The notes: a model not told the origin generated them from the sequence alone. Counted from the first letter of the stretch, positions 15,230 to 25,262 are shown. The stretch is DNA of 57,523 nt from JBOCEF01 sp047610385 (GCA_047610385.1 JBLGAC010000024.1:1-57523); one strand, 5' to 3'. Made by a program: numbers and translations.

Positions 15230-16762
15230 TCATCGCCTCCACCAACTGGGGTTGAGAAGCGCAACCACGGCCAACACTTCGATCCGGCCCAGAACCATCG
15301 CGGCGCACAGCAACATGCGCGCTGTGGTAGACAACTTGGCGTAGGCCGCAGGGTCTTGTTCCACAAGGGGAAATGCCGGTCCAGTGTTGGCCAGCGCCGA
15401 AATTGCGCCGATCAGCGCCCGGTCGAACTGCATTCCAGACAGCGTCAGGGCCAGCAACGTGACCGACAATGCGGCCAGAAACAACATCGTGAACACCCAC
15501 GCGTTGGTCACGGCTGCGCGGTCAAGTCGCCCTCCCGGCCGGCGCGGACGGTCGATCACCCGCGGGTGCGACAGGTGGCCCAGATCGCGTATGCCGTGCT
15601 GGAACAAGGCGAAGGCGCGGAACAGTTTGATCCCGCCCGCGGTCGATGCAACGCCCCCGCCAAGCGCGGCAAGACCCAGCAGCATCAGCGTCGGGTTCGA
15701 CAGGCCGGACCAGTTCTGCGCGCTTGCCCAATCCATCGACACGTAGCCGGTGGTGGTGGCAAAGCTGGTCACCGTCGCCACCGTACCCCAAAGTGCTGCG
15801 AAAAATGCGCCCCAGCCATCGGTTTTCTCGGTCAGGGTCAATGCGCCCAGCCAGTGACGCCCGAACAGCCAGGTGGACGCGATCAGCACCGTCAGCGCCA
15901 GCAGCCGCAATTCTGGATCGCGCGACACCGCCTCGCGCAAGCGGGCCAATCGTTGGCGGGGTCGCCACGGCAGACGGCTGGCGGCGAGCACCATGAACAC
16001 CACGGCCGCTGCCTCTGCCAAACGGTTGCCATGCACGGCAAGTCCTTCGGATGACGGTGAAATCCCGCTGGTGCTGAGCACGCCCATCGCATGGCACAGC
16101 GCTGTGAACGTGTCGCCCCCCGCGGCGGCCAGCAGCACCGTCAGCAGCGCCGTCAGCCCGAGATAAAGCGGAAAGATCCCGCCAAGCGCGCGCCATGTTC
16201 GCGCGCCGCCCGGCCCCAGCGTCAGAACCCGATCGACCGAGGACGCGCCTTCATCTTCGGTGGCTGCGCGCGCGCCGGGTCCGTCAGGCACGTCCAGCAG
16301 GCCGCGCGGCCCCAGCACGGCAGCGGCGGCGGTCAGCGTTGTTAGCCCGCCGATCCATCCAAGCATGGCGCGCCACAGGTGCAGCGATGGGGCCGATGCT
16401 TCGGGCCGCGGCAACAGCGTCGCGCCGGTGGTGGTCAGCGAGGACACCGCTTCGAAATACGCGCCAAGGGCACCAAGTGTCGGCTCCAAAAGAAAAAACG
16501 GAATGCTGGCCAACATGGGTGCCACCGCGAAACACCCCGCATAGGTCAGCAATTCGCCGCGTGGTGCGACCTCAGTGCGGGTGTCGCGCCGCGACGCGGC
16601 GGCAAAGATTGCGCAGATCGCCATCGTGAACAAAGCCGCATATAGAAACATGCGCGCGGCGCGCCAGTCGGCCTCAGCCAATGCAAAAATGCACGGAACT
16701 GCCATGGCCAGCCCCAGCGCACCGGTGAACCACAGCAGGATGGGGATCCCGAGAAAACGCAT
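15230..16762 (-). CDS. trkH: Trk-type potassium uptake membrane subunit TrkH
   Basis: This is the inner-membrane translocation subunit of the low-affinity K+ uptake system, gated by TrkA, which is encoded 4 bp upstream. The 510-residue, highly hydrophobic protein starts at MRFLGIPILLWF. It contains recurring Gly-centred selectivity-filter-like segments, for example SSLTTTGATLL, MGVLSTSGISP, FATTTGYVSMD and SALANTGPAFPL, one in each of the four M-P-M repeats. ATG 16762 was chosen because the longer frame would run into trkA. Confidence 0.94.
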   Translation of the reverse strand: MRFLGIPILLWFTGALGLAMAVPCIFALAEADWRAARMFLYAALFTMAICAIFAAASRRDTRTEVAPRGELLTYAGCFAVAPMLASIPFFLLEPTLGALGAYFEAVSSLTTTGATLLPRPEASAPSLHLWRAMLGWIGGLTTLTAAAAVLGPRGLLDVPDGPGARAATEDEGASSVDRVLTLGPGGARTWRALGGIFPLYLGLTALLTVLLAAAGGDTFTALCHAMGVLSTSGISPSSEGLAVHGNRLAEAAAVVFMVLAASRLPWRPRQRLARLREAVSRDPELRLLALTVLIASTWLFGRHWLGALTLTEKTDGWGAFFAALWGTVATVTSFATTTGYVSMDWASAQNWSGLSNPTLMLLGLAALGGGVASTAGGIKLFRAFALFQHGIRDLGHLSHPRVIDRPRRPGGRLDRAAVTNAWVFTMLFLAALSVTLLALTLSGMQFDRALIGAISALANTGPAFPLVEQDPAAYAKLSTTARMLLCAAMVLGRIEVLAVVALLNPSWWRR

Positions 16763-16766
16763 CGGA

Positions 16767-18143
16767 TCAGAAGAAATCCACGGACACGCGGAACAATTGC
16801 TCCACTTGCCGCACCACGTCGCGGCGCGCAAAGACAACGACGCGGTCGCCTTCTTCGATCACCAGATCGCCGCGGGGCATCTTCACGCCCTTGGCCCCCA
16901 GCACGGCGCCGACCACCGCCTGTTCGGGAAAATTGGCGTCGCGCAATGGCTTGCCGGCGATGGGCGAGGTGGCGAGCACCTGCGCCTCGATCACCTCAGC
17001 CTCATTGTCGCCGACGGTATAGACCGCGCGCACCTTGCCCCGGCGCACATGGCGCAGGATTGAGCTGACGGTGGTCGCCCGCGGCACGATCAGCGCATCA
17101 AGGCCAAGCCGCTCCCCAAGTTCGCCATAGGATGGATCATTGGTCAGCGCGATGGCGACCCGGCAGCCTGCGCCCTTGCCGCGCGCAGCCGAAAGTAGGT
17201 TGGTTTTGTCATCATCGGTCAGCGCCAGAATTGCATCGGCTTCCTGGATGTTGGCTTCTTCGAGCAACACAGGATCAAGCCCGTCGCCCAGCAGCACGAT
17301 GGTGCGGTCCAGCGCCTCCGCGGCGCGTTCGGCCCGGACGCGGTTCTTTTCAACCATTTTGACCCGCGGGCGCGCGGGATCAGCCTCCAGCAACCTGGCG
17401 ACCGACAGGCCGACATTCCCGGCACCGACGATCACCACCCTGCCCGCAGGTTTCGATTCGCGCCCAAACAGCGAGATTGCCCGGCTCAGATCTTCCCGCA
17501 GCGTCACCAGATAAACATCGTCGCCTGCGAAAAGCTGATCCTCGGCTGAGGCGACGTGCAGCACGCCGTCGCGCCGGTACGCCACCACGATGGTGCGAAG
17601 GGTGGAAAACAGCTCTGACAGCTGCCGCAAAGGCGTGTTCAGCACCGGACATTCATCGGTCAGATGCAGGCCAACCAGTTGCACCTGTCCGTCCAGAAAC
17701 GATTCGCCGTCGAACGCTTCGGGCGATGCCAGCCGCCGTATGGCGACGCGCGCGACCTCCAGCTCAGGCGAAATGATCACATCGATCGGCATGTGATCGC
17801 GCCGGAACAGGTCCGCCCACGCAGGCTCCAGATAGCTTTGGGCCCGGATGCGCGCGATTTTCTGCGGGACCGAGAACACCGAATGCGCGACCTGGCACGC
17901 CACCATGTTGACCTCATCCGCGAAGGTCGCGGCGATCAGCATGTCGGCGTCATGGGCCCCGGCCCGCTCCAACACGTCGGGGTGGGACGCAAATCCAGTG
18001 ACGCCGTTCACGTCATAGCCCTCGGTCACTCGCCGGACCAACGCGGGGTCCTGGTCGATGATGGTGACGTCGTTGTTTTCCGCCGCCAGATGACGGGCGA
18101 TCTGAGAGCCGACCTGCCCTGCGCCGCAGATGATAATTTTCAT
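16767..18143 (-). CDS. trkA: Trk system peripheral subunit TrkA
   Basis: This cytoplasmic NAD(H)-binding regulator of TrkH has 458 residues. There are two RCK modules. The first Rossmann motif, CGAGQVGSQIARHL, is at about residues 6-19. The second, VGAGNVGLSVARLL, lies near residue 240. Each is followed by an RCK-C lobe. The first acidic ribose-binding position is D30-D32 (IIDQDP). It forms an operon with trkH. In many alphaproteobacteria trkA lies beside ntrX, as here apart from one inserted gene on the other strand. Confidence 0.95.
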   Translation of the reverse strand: MKIIICGAGQVGSQIARHLAAENNDVTIIDQDPALVRRVTEGYDVNGVTGFASHPDVLERAGAHDADMLIAATFADEVNMVACQVAHSVFSVPQKIARIRAQSYLEPAWADLFRRDHMPIDVIISPELEVARVAIRRLASPEAFDGESFLDGQVQLVGLHLTDECPVLNTPLRQLSELFSTLRTIVVAYRRDGVLHVASAEDQLFAGDDVYLVTLREDLSRAISLFGRESKPAGRVVIVGAGNVGLSVARLLEADPARPRVKMVEKNRVRAERAAEALDRTIVLLGDGLDPVLLEEANIQEADAILALTDDDKTNLLSAARGKGAGCRVAIALTNDPSYGELGERLGLDALIVPRATTVSSILRHVRRGKVRAVYTVGDNEAEVIEAQVLATSPIAGKPLRDANFPEQAVVGAVLGAKGVKMPRGDLVIEEGDRVVVFARRDVVRQVEQLFRVSVDFF

Positions 18144-18314
18144 GATGGAGGGTTTGGACCCTTGATGCGCGGGGCGCTTTGCCCGGAAACTGAGCGGATT
18201 ATGGGGCGTTGCCGGGGCTTCGTCAAACGGGGCGAATGGCTGGCGGTTTGCCCGCGCCGATCCGCCGCGATAGGGTTCGGGGCGGCGCCGATCCGGCGCG
18301 GCGTGAAGGGATTG

Positions 18315-18887
18315 ATGATGATCGACATGCGATTGGGTGCGGTGGCGGCGGTGATGGTTGCGGTGATGACGCTGGGATCGCCCGGTGCGGGGATGGCGCA
18401 GTCGGCACCTGCTGGCAAATCTGCCGGGGCGCGGCTGAAAGCGGCCGGCGCATGGAAGCTTGAACTGATCAACGTCAATCCGGAGACGATGATGTGCGCC
18501 GCCTCAACGCGCGACAACGCGTTGAATGCGGTGTTCAATTATCTTGTCATCAACCGGCGCCTCTCCGCATTTCGCATTGCGAGCGCTGAGCTGGCCTTGG
18601 CCCCCGACGCCGACGACGCGATGCTTGTGCTTCAGGTCGATGAACGCCGCGCGGTGGCGATCCGCGGTAAAAAGCAAGGCCAGATCGCCGTGCTGATGGT
18701 CGACAAGGACGCCGAGGCCAAGCGCCAGTTCGTGCGCGACATGGCCGAGGGCAAAACCCTGACCGTGCGCGACGAGGCTGGCGAGACCATCGGGCGCTTT
18801 CAGCTGAATGGCGCGAACACGGTTCTGCGCGCCTTCGGGATGTGCGTCGCCCGCCTGCCTGACCGCGACGCACCGGCACCTGAATAG
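18315..18887 (+). CDS. secreted protein of unknown function between trkA and ntrX
   Basis: This 190-residue protein has a signal peptide (MRLGAVAAVMVAVMTLGSPGAGMAQS, cleavage near AQS). The start is one of two adjacent ATGs (18315 or 18318), behind AAGGG at 18306-18310. The mature part has two Cys (MMCAAS and GMCVARL), likely disulfide-bonded in the periplasm. Its pattern of short beta strands ending in LNGANTVLRAFGMC loosely recalls the invasion-associated-locus-B type fold, in which a Gly/Ser-Ala segment precedes a late Cys. That resemblance is only impressionistic. Its stop is 3 bp from the convergent ntrX stop. Confidence 0.7.
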   Translation: MMIDMRLGAVAAVMVAVMTLGSPGAGMAQSAPAGKSAGARLKAAGAWKLELINVNPETMMCAASTRDNALNAVFNYLVINRRLSAFRIASAELALAPDADDAMLVLQVDERRAVAIRGKKQGQIAVLMVDKDAEAKRQFVRDMAEGKTLTVRDEAGETIGRFQLNGANTVLRAFGMCVARLPDRDAPAPE

Positions 18888-18890
18888 GGC

Positions 18891-20330
18891 TCAGTCCTCT
18901 GCGCCCTCCTCATCGGCCATGGCCACCCGCGCGCCGCCGCGGGTCGTGGTAACAACGCCAAGGCTTTTCAGTTTGCGGTGCAGGGCTGAGCGTTCCATTC
19001 CCACAAAGCTGGCGGTCTTTGAAATGTTGCCGCCAAAGCGGTTGATCTGCGCGATCAGGTAATCGCGCTCAAACAATTCGCGGGCCTCGCGCAGCGGCAT
19101 TGATGCCATCAACGCCGTCAGCCGCGCGCCATCATCCCCGCCAACGCCGCCGCCAGACAGCGGCAATTCTTCGGCGCCGATTTCCCCGGCGCCGGGCGAC
19201 AGGATCAGCACCTGTTCCATCATGTTGCGCAGCTGGCGCACGTTGCCGGGCCATTCCTGGGTCTGCAGCAGGGCGATCGCTTCTTCGGACAGGGTGCGCC
19301 GCGGCAGGCCTTCGGTCTTGGACAGCCGGTCCAGGAAATGATCCGCGAGCGCGGGAATATCTTCGCGCCGCGCCGCAAGCGGGGGCGATTCCAGCGGCAC
19401 AACGCCCAGCCGGTGAAACAGATCCTCGCGGAAGCGGCCCTCGCCGATCAGCTGTTCCAGATCGCGGTTGGTGGCCGAAATCACGCGCACATCAACCTTT
19501 AGGGTGTCACCGCCGCCGACGCGCTGAAAGCGCTGGTCCACCAGAACGCGCAGGATTTTGGATTGGGTGGCGGCGGGCATTTCCGCCACTTCGTCAAAGA
19601 ACAGCGTGCCGCCATGGGCGCGTTCAAACTGGCCGGCGATGATGCGCCCGTCGGTGTGCTCCCGCCCGAACAGCACTTCCTCCATCATGTCGGGGGTGAT
19701 GGTGGCGGCGTTCACGATCACGAAGGGCTTTTCCGTGCGGTCCGAATTTTCGTGGATGTAGCGCGCCGCGACCTCTTTGCCCGATCCCGGAGGGCCAGAT
19801 AGCAGCACGCGGCTGCCAGTGCGCGCCACGCGATCAAGCTTGGTGCGCAGCGCGGCGATGGCATGAGACGCGCCAATGATTTCAGCGGCCTGTGCCTCAA
19901 CGCGCCGCAGTTCGGCATTTTCCCGGCGCAAGCGGCTGGCTTCGATCGCGCGGCTCACGACCATCATAAGCTGGTCGATTTTGAACGGCTTTTCGATGAA
20001 ATCGTACGCGCCCTGCTTCACCGCAGCGACCGCAATTTCCACGTTGCCGTGGCCTGAGATGATGACGACGGGTATCTCGGGCTGGTTGACCTTCACCCGG
20101 CGCAGGATTTCGATCCCGTCCATGCGTGACCCCTGAAGCCAGATGTCGAGGATGATGAGGTCCGGGATCCCCGCCTCAATCGCCGCAAAGGCACCGTCCG
20201 CGTCGGAGGCTTGCCGCGTCGCGTAGCCTTCATCCTGAAGGATGTCGGTCAGCAAATCGCGGATGTCGGCCTCATCGTCAACGACCAAAATTTCGACCAT
20301 ATCAGTCACCATTTTCTCTCTGCTCGTCAT
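18891..20330 (-). CDS. ntrX: nitrogen assimilation response regulator NtrX
   Basis: This is the response regulator of the NtrY/NtrX two-component system (nitrogen, redox and envelope responses in alphaproteobacteria), 479 residues long. The receiver domain has acceptor Asp62 (LIILDIWLQG). The AAA+ domain has Walker A GPPGSGKE and Walker B GGTLFFDEV. The C-terminal Fis-type helix-turn-helix ends in GMERSALHRKLKSLGV. The sigma54-contacting GAFTGA loop is absent: the equivalent stretch reads FGREHTDGRIIAGQFE. This is typical of the family and implies control of sigma70 promoters. The start overlaps the ntrY stop (ATGA); an internal ATG at 20300 (MVEILVVDD) would also suit the family. Confidence 0.95.
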   Translation of the reverse strand: MTSREKMVTDMVEILVVDDEADIRDLLTDILQDEGYATRQASDADGAFAAIEAGIPDLIILDIWLQGSRMDGIEILRRVKVNQPEIPVVIISGHGNVEIAVAAVKQGAYDFIEKPFKIDQLMMVVSRAIEASRLRRENAELRRVEAQAAEIIGASHAIAALRTKLDRVARTGSRVLLSGPPGSGKEVAARYIHENSDRTEKPFVIVNAATITPDMMEEVLFGREHTDGRIIAGQFERAHGGTLFFDEVAEMPAATQSKILRVLVDQRFQRVGGGDTLKVDVRVISATNRDLEQLIGEGRFREDLFHRLGVVPLESPPLAARREDIPALADHFLDRLSKTEGLPRRTLSEEAIALLQTQEWPGNVRQLRNMMEQVLILSPGAGEIGAEELPLSGGGVGGDDGARLTALMASMPLREARELFERDYLIAQINRFGGNISKTASFVGMERSALHRKLKSLGVVTTTRGGARVAMADEEGAED

Positions 20331-22624
20331 TGATTTGAAGCGGCATCTTCATGTGCCGTCTTAACTTTTTCACGGCTGCGATCCGGGCCCGCCCGCGGCA
20401 GGCGCAACACCACCTGCGCGCCGCGCCGCCCTTCGGCCCAATCGTCAGTCGCGTCTTCGATGTCGAACGATCCGTCATGGTCCTGAGCAATCTTTTTGAC
20501 GATCGCGAGGCCGAGCCCCGTGCCTTTTTCACGCGTGGTCACATAAGGCTCCATCAACCGCGCACGATTGGCCGGCAGGCCGACACCATTGTCCATGATG
20601 CGGATCACAGCGAAATCACCCTCCTGCGTCAAGCTTGCGCGCACCTCACCGCGCGGCTGGGGCGCATCGCACAGCCGCGCTTCCACCGCCTCTCCCGCAT
20701 TTTTCAGCAGGTTGGTCAGGGCCTGCATGATCAACCCACGGTCAAACACAATCCGCTGCCCGCCTTGGGGGATGTCGCAGGCGAATTTCACTGTGCCCCC
20801 GGCCGCATCCTGCAACAACACAGATTCGCGCAGCACCCGGCCCAGATCATGCGCAGCCAGTTCCGGCGCAGGCATCCGGGCGAACTGGCTAAATTCGTCG
20901 ACCATGCGCCGGATGTCGCCTGCTTGGCGCACAATCATGTCGGAATATTGGTCAAAGCGCACGCGGTCCTCGCCTGCGATCATCGGGCCAAACTTGCGCT
21001 TCAGCCGTTCGGCCGACAACTGGATCGGTGTCAGCGGGTTTTTGATTTCGTGCGCGACACGGCGCGCAACGTCGCCCCATGCCGCCATCCGCTGGGCTGA
21101 GGCAAGTTCCGTAAGGTCATCAAAGGTCAGCACAAAGGCATCACCGCTATCATCTTGCGCCACCCGCACGGCGCGCACCATGAAATCACGCTCCCGCCCG
21201 TTCACCAGCCCTTGCACCCTGTCATCGGCGGCACCGGTGCGCCGGGCCCCGGCCTGCTCCAGCACCTGCGCGAAGATCGGCGCGACCTCAGCCAACGGCT
21301 GTCCGGCATCGGCGGCGGCGTCGCGGCCAAGCATCTGTTCGGCGGCCTTGTTCATGATCGCGATCCGCCCGTCGGCGTCGAGCCGCATGACCCCGGCGGT
21401 CACGCCCGACAGCACCGCTTCGATAAAGCGGCGGCGGCGTTCGGTTTCGCGGTTGGCGTCCAAAAGCGCGTCGCGCTGGCCCTTCACCTGTTCGGTCATG
21501 CGGTTGAAAACGCGCGACAGCACGGCAATTTCGTCATCACCGCGTTCTTCTTTGACGCGCACGTCAAGATCCCCTGCCCCGACCCGCTGCGCCGCCCCGG
21601 CCAGCCGCCCGATGGGCCGCGACAGACGTTCCGCGAACCATAGGCCCAGCCAGATCGCCGCCAGCGTCACCAGCAGCGCGAACCCCATATAGATCACCGC
21701 GAAATCCAAAAGGATCTGCCCGCGGTCGCGCTCCAACCGCTCATAAAGCTGGACGGTTTCCTGGGTTTCATCCAGCAGGCGCAGCACTTGGCCGTCCACC
21801 CGGCGCGAGACATAAAGGTAATAGTCGAAGAAATTCGACAGATGAACCAGCGCCCGGATTTCATCATTCAGATCGTCGTTGATGATCACCACGTCGCCCG
21901 CACGCGCGGCGGCCATGTCGGCCTCGCTCGGCGGGTTGAAGCTGAAAAGATAAGAAAACTCACCCCGCGCGCGCAGCACCAGGTTCGAATCGAACACATA
22001 CGCTTTGGGGACCTCGCGCAGCAGCGCCTGCCCGCGCAGCAGTTCGCCCAACTGGCCGTCGCTGACCCCGATTGCTCCGGCGCGGTTCAGATCATTGGCC
22101 ATGGCCAGGATCTCGCTGCGGATGGCGCGGGTGTGTTCCTGTTCATAGGCTTGGGCGGTCGACAACGCGTTGCGCACCACTGTGCCAATCTGGGCAGAGA
22201 ACCAACCCTCCAGCCCGAAGCTGACCGTGATGGTGGCGAAGACCGCAACGATGATGGTCGGCGCCAGCGCCATCACCGCAAACACGCCGGTCAGCCGCAG
22301 ATGCAGGCGCGATCCGGCAGATTGGGTGCGCCGCGCGGCGATCAGCGCCGCGACGCGCCAGACCAGCAGGCCCGCCACTGCAATGATGTAGACAAGATCG
22401 GCAAGGAAGACGGCGCGCAGCATCTCCGGCGCCGCAGGTTGGCGCCCCTCAGTGTCGCCAAGCGCGATGACCGTGATCACCGCCAACACCGGCGCCAGCG
22501 CCACAACGGCCAGCGCCAGCCGGTTGCGCGCCCGCCGACCGGGTTCGGGCCGGGTCAGCGACGCAAGCAGGCCGCGCAGATGGCGGCTGATGAAGTTTTC
22601 TGCGGCGGCGAGGTCGCGGGCCAA
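20327..22624 (-). CDS. ntrY: nitrogen sensor histidine kinase NtrY
   Basis: This 765-residue membrane sensor kinase is the partner of NtrX. N-terminal transmembrane segments (about residues 35-55 and beyond) flank a large periplasmic sensor region. A further TM near residue 310, a HAMP domain (LSRPIGRLAGAAQRVGAGD), a PAS domain, HisKA with His525 in RRVAHEIKNPLTP and HATPase_c (NLLKNAGEAV, DNGVGLP, GTGLGLAIV) follow. There is no ATG before the first TM. A TTG at 22624, preceded by AGAAAGGG with 9-nt spacing, is the likely start. It lies 29 bp downstream of the ntrC stop. Confidence 0.94.
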   Translation of the reverse strand: MARDLAAAENFISRHLRGLLASLTRPEPGRRARNRLALAVVALAPVLAVITVIALGDTEGRQPAAPEMLRAVFLADLVYIIAVAGLLVWRVAALIAARRTQSAGSRLHLRLTGVFAVMALAPTIIVAVFATITVSFGLEGWFSAQIGTVVRNALSTAQAYEQEHTRAIRSEILAMANDLNRAGAIGVSDGQLGELLRGQALLREVPKAYVFDSNLVLRARGEFSYLFSFNPPSEADMAAARAGDVVIINDDLNDEIRALVHLSNFFDYYLYVSRRVDGQVLRLLDETQETVQLYERLERDRGQILLDFAVIYMGFALLVTLAAIWLGLWFAERLSRPIGRLAGAAQRVGAGDLDVRVKEERGDDEIAVLSRVFNRMTEQVKGQRDALLDANRETERRRRFIEAVLSGVTAGVMRLDADGRIAIMNKAAEQMLGRDAAADAGQPLAEVAPIFAQVLEQAGARRTGAADDRVQGLVNGRERDFMVRAVRVAQDDSGDAFVLTFDDLTELASAQRMAAWGDVARRVAHEIKNPLTPIQLSAERLKRKFGPMIAGEDRVRFDQYSDMIVRQAGDIRRMVDEFSQFARMPAPELAAHDLGRVLRESVLLQDAAGGTVKFACDIPQGGQRIVFDRGLIMQALTNLLKNAGEAVEARLCDAPQPRGEVRASLTQEGDFAVIRIMDNGVGLPANRARLMEPYVTTREKGTGLGLAIVKKIAQDHDGSFDIEDATDDWAEGRRGAQVVLRLPRAGPDRSREKVKTAHEDAASNQ

Positions 22625-22653
22625 GGGCTGTCGCCCTTTCTACTGTTGCATGG

Positions 22654-24129
22654 TTACATCAGTTTCTTGCCGCGCGTCACCGGAATGTCAAGGTCGCGTA
22701 TCTTTTTGCGCAAAGTGTTTCTGTTGATCCCCAGCAACTCCGCCGCCTTTAGCTGGTTGCCGCGGGTGGCCGAAAGCGTCAGCGCAATCAGCGGCAGCTC
22801 CACCTCTCGCACGATGCGGTCATACAGGCCCGGGGGCGGCAGGCTGTCGCCGTGAAGCTGGAAATAGCTGCGCAGATGCGCTTCCACCGAAGCGCCGAGG
22901 CTTGCGCCGCGTTCGCCCTCAGGCGCGGCGCCCGATGTTGGGCGCGCGGACAGCTCTTCCTCAACCACGTCGGCGCCGATCACTTCGTCGGCGCACAGCG
23001 CGGCGAGGCGCTTCATCAGATTTTCAAGCTCTCGGACATTGCCGGGCCAAGACTGGCGCTTCAGCACGTCGATCGCATCGGCGGAGATGGTTTTCTTCGG
23101 CAATCCCTCAGCCGCGGCGCGGCGCAGGAAGGCGCGGGCCAGATCGGGGATGTCCTCAACCCTTTCGCGCACCGGGGGCAGACGGATCGGCACGACGTTG
23201 AGGCGGTAGAACAGGTCTTCGCGGAACGTGCCTTCGGCAATCAGCGCGCGCAGGTCCTGATGGGTGGCGGCGACCACGCGCACATCGGCCTTGATCGGCT
23301 GGCGACCGCCGATGCGGGTGAATTCCCCTTCTTGCAACACGCGCAGCAGGCGGGTCTGGGCGTCGTGCGGCATGTCGCCGATCTCATCAAGAAACAGCGT
23401 ACCGCCCGCCGCCAGTTCAAACTTGCCGACCGCGCGGTCAGTGGCCCCGGTGAAGGCGCCTTTTTCATGCCCGAACAGCTCCGATTCGATCAGATCGCGC
23501 GGGATCGCGGCCATGTTAACAGCCACGAACGGGCCCTTTTTGCGCCAGCCGAAATTGTGCAGCGCGCGGGCGACCAGTTCCTTGCCGGTGCCGGATTCGC
23601 CGTTGATCATCACGGTCAGATCCGTGTTCATCAACCGCGCCATGATGCGATAAACCTCCTGCATCGCGGGGGACCGGCCGATGATTGGCAGCCCCTCGTC
23701 GCGCAGCGCGTCCTCAGTTGACCGGCCATCAGCGATGGCGTCGGTCTTTTTGCCGCCCATCGCCTTGCGCACGGTTTCGATCACCAGTTTCAGATCGAAC
23801 GGCTTGGGCATGTATTCATACGCGCCGACCTCAGCCGCGCGGATCGCGGTCATCACGGTGTTTTGCGCCGACATCACGATCACCGGCAATTCAGGCCGCC
23901 GCCGCCGGATCGCGGGCAGCAGGTCCAGTGCGTCGCCGTCGGGCATCATCACGTCGGTGACCACCACATCGCCTTCGCCCTCTTCGACCCAGCGCCACAG
24001 CGTGCTTGCCGATCCAGTAGATCGCACGCGGCAGCCTGAGCGGGTCAGCGCCTGGCTCAGCACTGTGCGGATCGCCCGGTCGTCATCGGCGATGAGAACG
24101 GTGCCCCCGATGCCTCCGCTCATGCTCAT
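22654..24129 (-). CDS. ntrC: nitrogen regulation response regulator NtrC
   Basis: This 491-residue sigma54 activator is phosphorylated by NtrB under nitrogen limitation. The receiver has the acidic pocket DDD (15-17), acceptor Asp59 (VVVTDVMMPDG) and Lys109. The AAA+ domain has Walker A GESGTGKE (177-184), an intact GAFTGA loop (224-229) and Walker B GGTLFLDEI. The Fis-type HTH at the end is NQLKAAELLGINRNTLRKK. The intact GAFTGA contrasts with Rhodobacter capsulatus NtrC, known to lack it and to work with sigma70, so sigma54-dependent activation is expected here. It overlaps the ntrB stop (ATGA). Confidence 0.97.
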   Translation of the reverse strand: MSMSGGIGGTVLIADDDRAIRTVLSQALTRSGCRVRSTGSASTLWRWVEEGEGDVVVTDVMMPDGDALDLLPAIRRRRPELPVIVMSAQNTVMTAIRAAEVGAYEYMPKPFDLKLVIETVRKAMGGKKTDAIADGRSTEDALRDEGLPIIGRSPAMQEVYRIMARLMNTDLTVMINGESGTGKELVARALHNFGWRKKGPFVAVNMAAIPRDLIESELFGHEKGAFTGATDRAVGKFELAAGGTLFLDEIGDMPHDAQTRLLRVLQEGEFTRIGGRQPIKADVRVVAATHQDLRALIAEGTFREDLFYRLNVVPIRLPPVRERVEDIPDLARAFLRRAAAEGLPKKTISADAIDVLKRQSWPGNVRELENLMKRLAALCADEVIGADVVEEELSARPTSGAAPEGERGASLGASVEAHLRSYFQLHGDSLPPPGLYDRIVREVELPLIALTLSATRGNQLKAAELLGINRNTLRKKIRDLDIPVTRGKKLM

Positions 24130-25262
24130 GACGTCGCCTTTTCAGGTGTTGTGGCTTTGGCGGCTTTGCCGGGGCCCGCAGGTTTCTTTGTGTTCGGGTC
24201 GCGCCAGACCGGCAGCAGCATGCGGAACGTGGTCCAGCCCGGATCACTTTCACAGTCGATCACGCCGCCATGGGACGCGACGATCTTGCTGACCAGCGCC
24301 AGCCCCAGCCCCGATCCGGTGGCCTTGGAGGTCACGAACGGTTCAAAAATATCGCGCTTGAGGCTGTCGGGCACGCCCGGTCCGTTGTCAGAGATCGAGA
24401 TCTGCAATGGCAGGCTTTCGCGCCGCCCCGACGGGGCCGCCATGCGAATGCCGGGCCGATAGCTGGTGCGGATTGAAATCATGCCCCCGACGCGTGGCGC
24501 GGCCTCAGCAGCGTTTTTCAACAGGTTCAGAAACACCTGCATCAGCTGGTCCGGGTCCGCGGCAGTGGGGGGCAAGGACGGGTCATATTCTTCGACAAAC
24601 CGCACATGCTGCGCAAAGCCCGATTTGGCGGACAGGCGCGCGCGGTCCAGCACGTCATGGATGTTGACCGGCGACAATTGCGTGGGGCGGTTGTCGCCGA
24701 ACTGTTCAACCTTGTCGAGCAGCGACGCGATGCGGTCGGCTTCCTCACGGATCAGCTCGCACAGCTCAGTTTCCTGATCGCCCAGCTGCATCGACAACAG
24801 CTGCGCCGCGCCGGAAATGCCTGCCAGCGGGTTCTTGATTTCATGCGCCAGCATCGCCGACAGCCCGATCACCGACCGCGCCGCGGCCCGGTGGGTCAGG
24901 CTACGGTCCATCCGTTCCGCCAGCGTCTGGGGCTGGATCAGCACCATCGCGCCGCCGGAAAGTTCGGGCATTGAGGACACATGCAGATCCACCAGCCGCG
25001 AGGGGCGGTCTGGCAGCGACAGCTCCAACCCGTGTTCAGCAACCGAAATGCCGGGGCCTTTGCGGGCTTGGCCGACCAGATCCATCAACCGGCTTGCCTC
25101 GCCGAACACGTCCGCGACGCGCCTGCCCTTCAGCGCCCGGCTGCTGATGCCAAGGAAATTCTCCGCCGCGCCGTTCACAATGACAAAGCAGTCTTCGGCA
25201 TCAAGGATCATTGCCGCTTGCGGCAGCGCGTTCCACACCGCCTCATAGGTTGGGTCCGTCAT
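24126..25262 (-). CDS. ntrB: nitrogen regulation histidine kinase NtrB
   Basis: This soluble 378-residue sensor kinase/phosphatase for NtrC is normally controlled by PII protein. It has a PAS domain (about 10-110), HisKA with His140 in MLAHEIKNPLAGI and HATPase_c (NLLKNAAEAA, DNGPGVP, GSGLGLALV). The start ATG 25262 overlaps the dusB stop (ATGA). The longer upstream frame is only antisense to dusB. Confidence 0.96.
   Translation of the reverse strand: MTDPTYEAVWNALPQAAMILDAEDCFVIVNGAAENFLGISSRALKGRRVADVFGEASRLMDLVGQARKGPGISVAEHGLELSLPDRPSRLVDLHVSSMPELSGGAMVLIQPQTLAERMDRSLTHRAAARSVIGLSAMLAHEIKNPLAGISGAAQLLSMQLGDQETELCELIREEADRIASLLDKVEQFGDNRPTQLSPVNIHDVLDRARLSAKSGFAQHVRFVEEYDPSLPPTAADPDQLMQVFLNLLKNAAEAAPRVGGMISIRTSYRPGIRMAAPSGRRESLPLQISISDNGPGVPDSLKRDIFEPFVTSKATGSGLGLALVSKIVASHGGVIDCESDPGWTTFRMLLPVWRDPNTKKPAGPGKAAKATTPEKATS

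Noticed and set aside
16763..16837. 25-codon N-terminal extension of TrkH overlapping trkA
   Set aside because: Residues are not TrkH-like, and ATG 16762 gives the family N-terminus 4 bp after the trkA stop.
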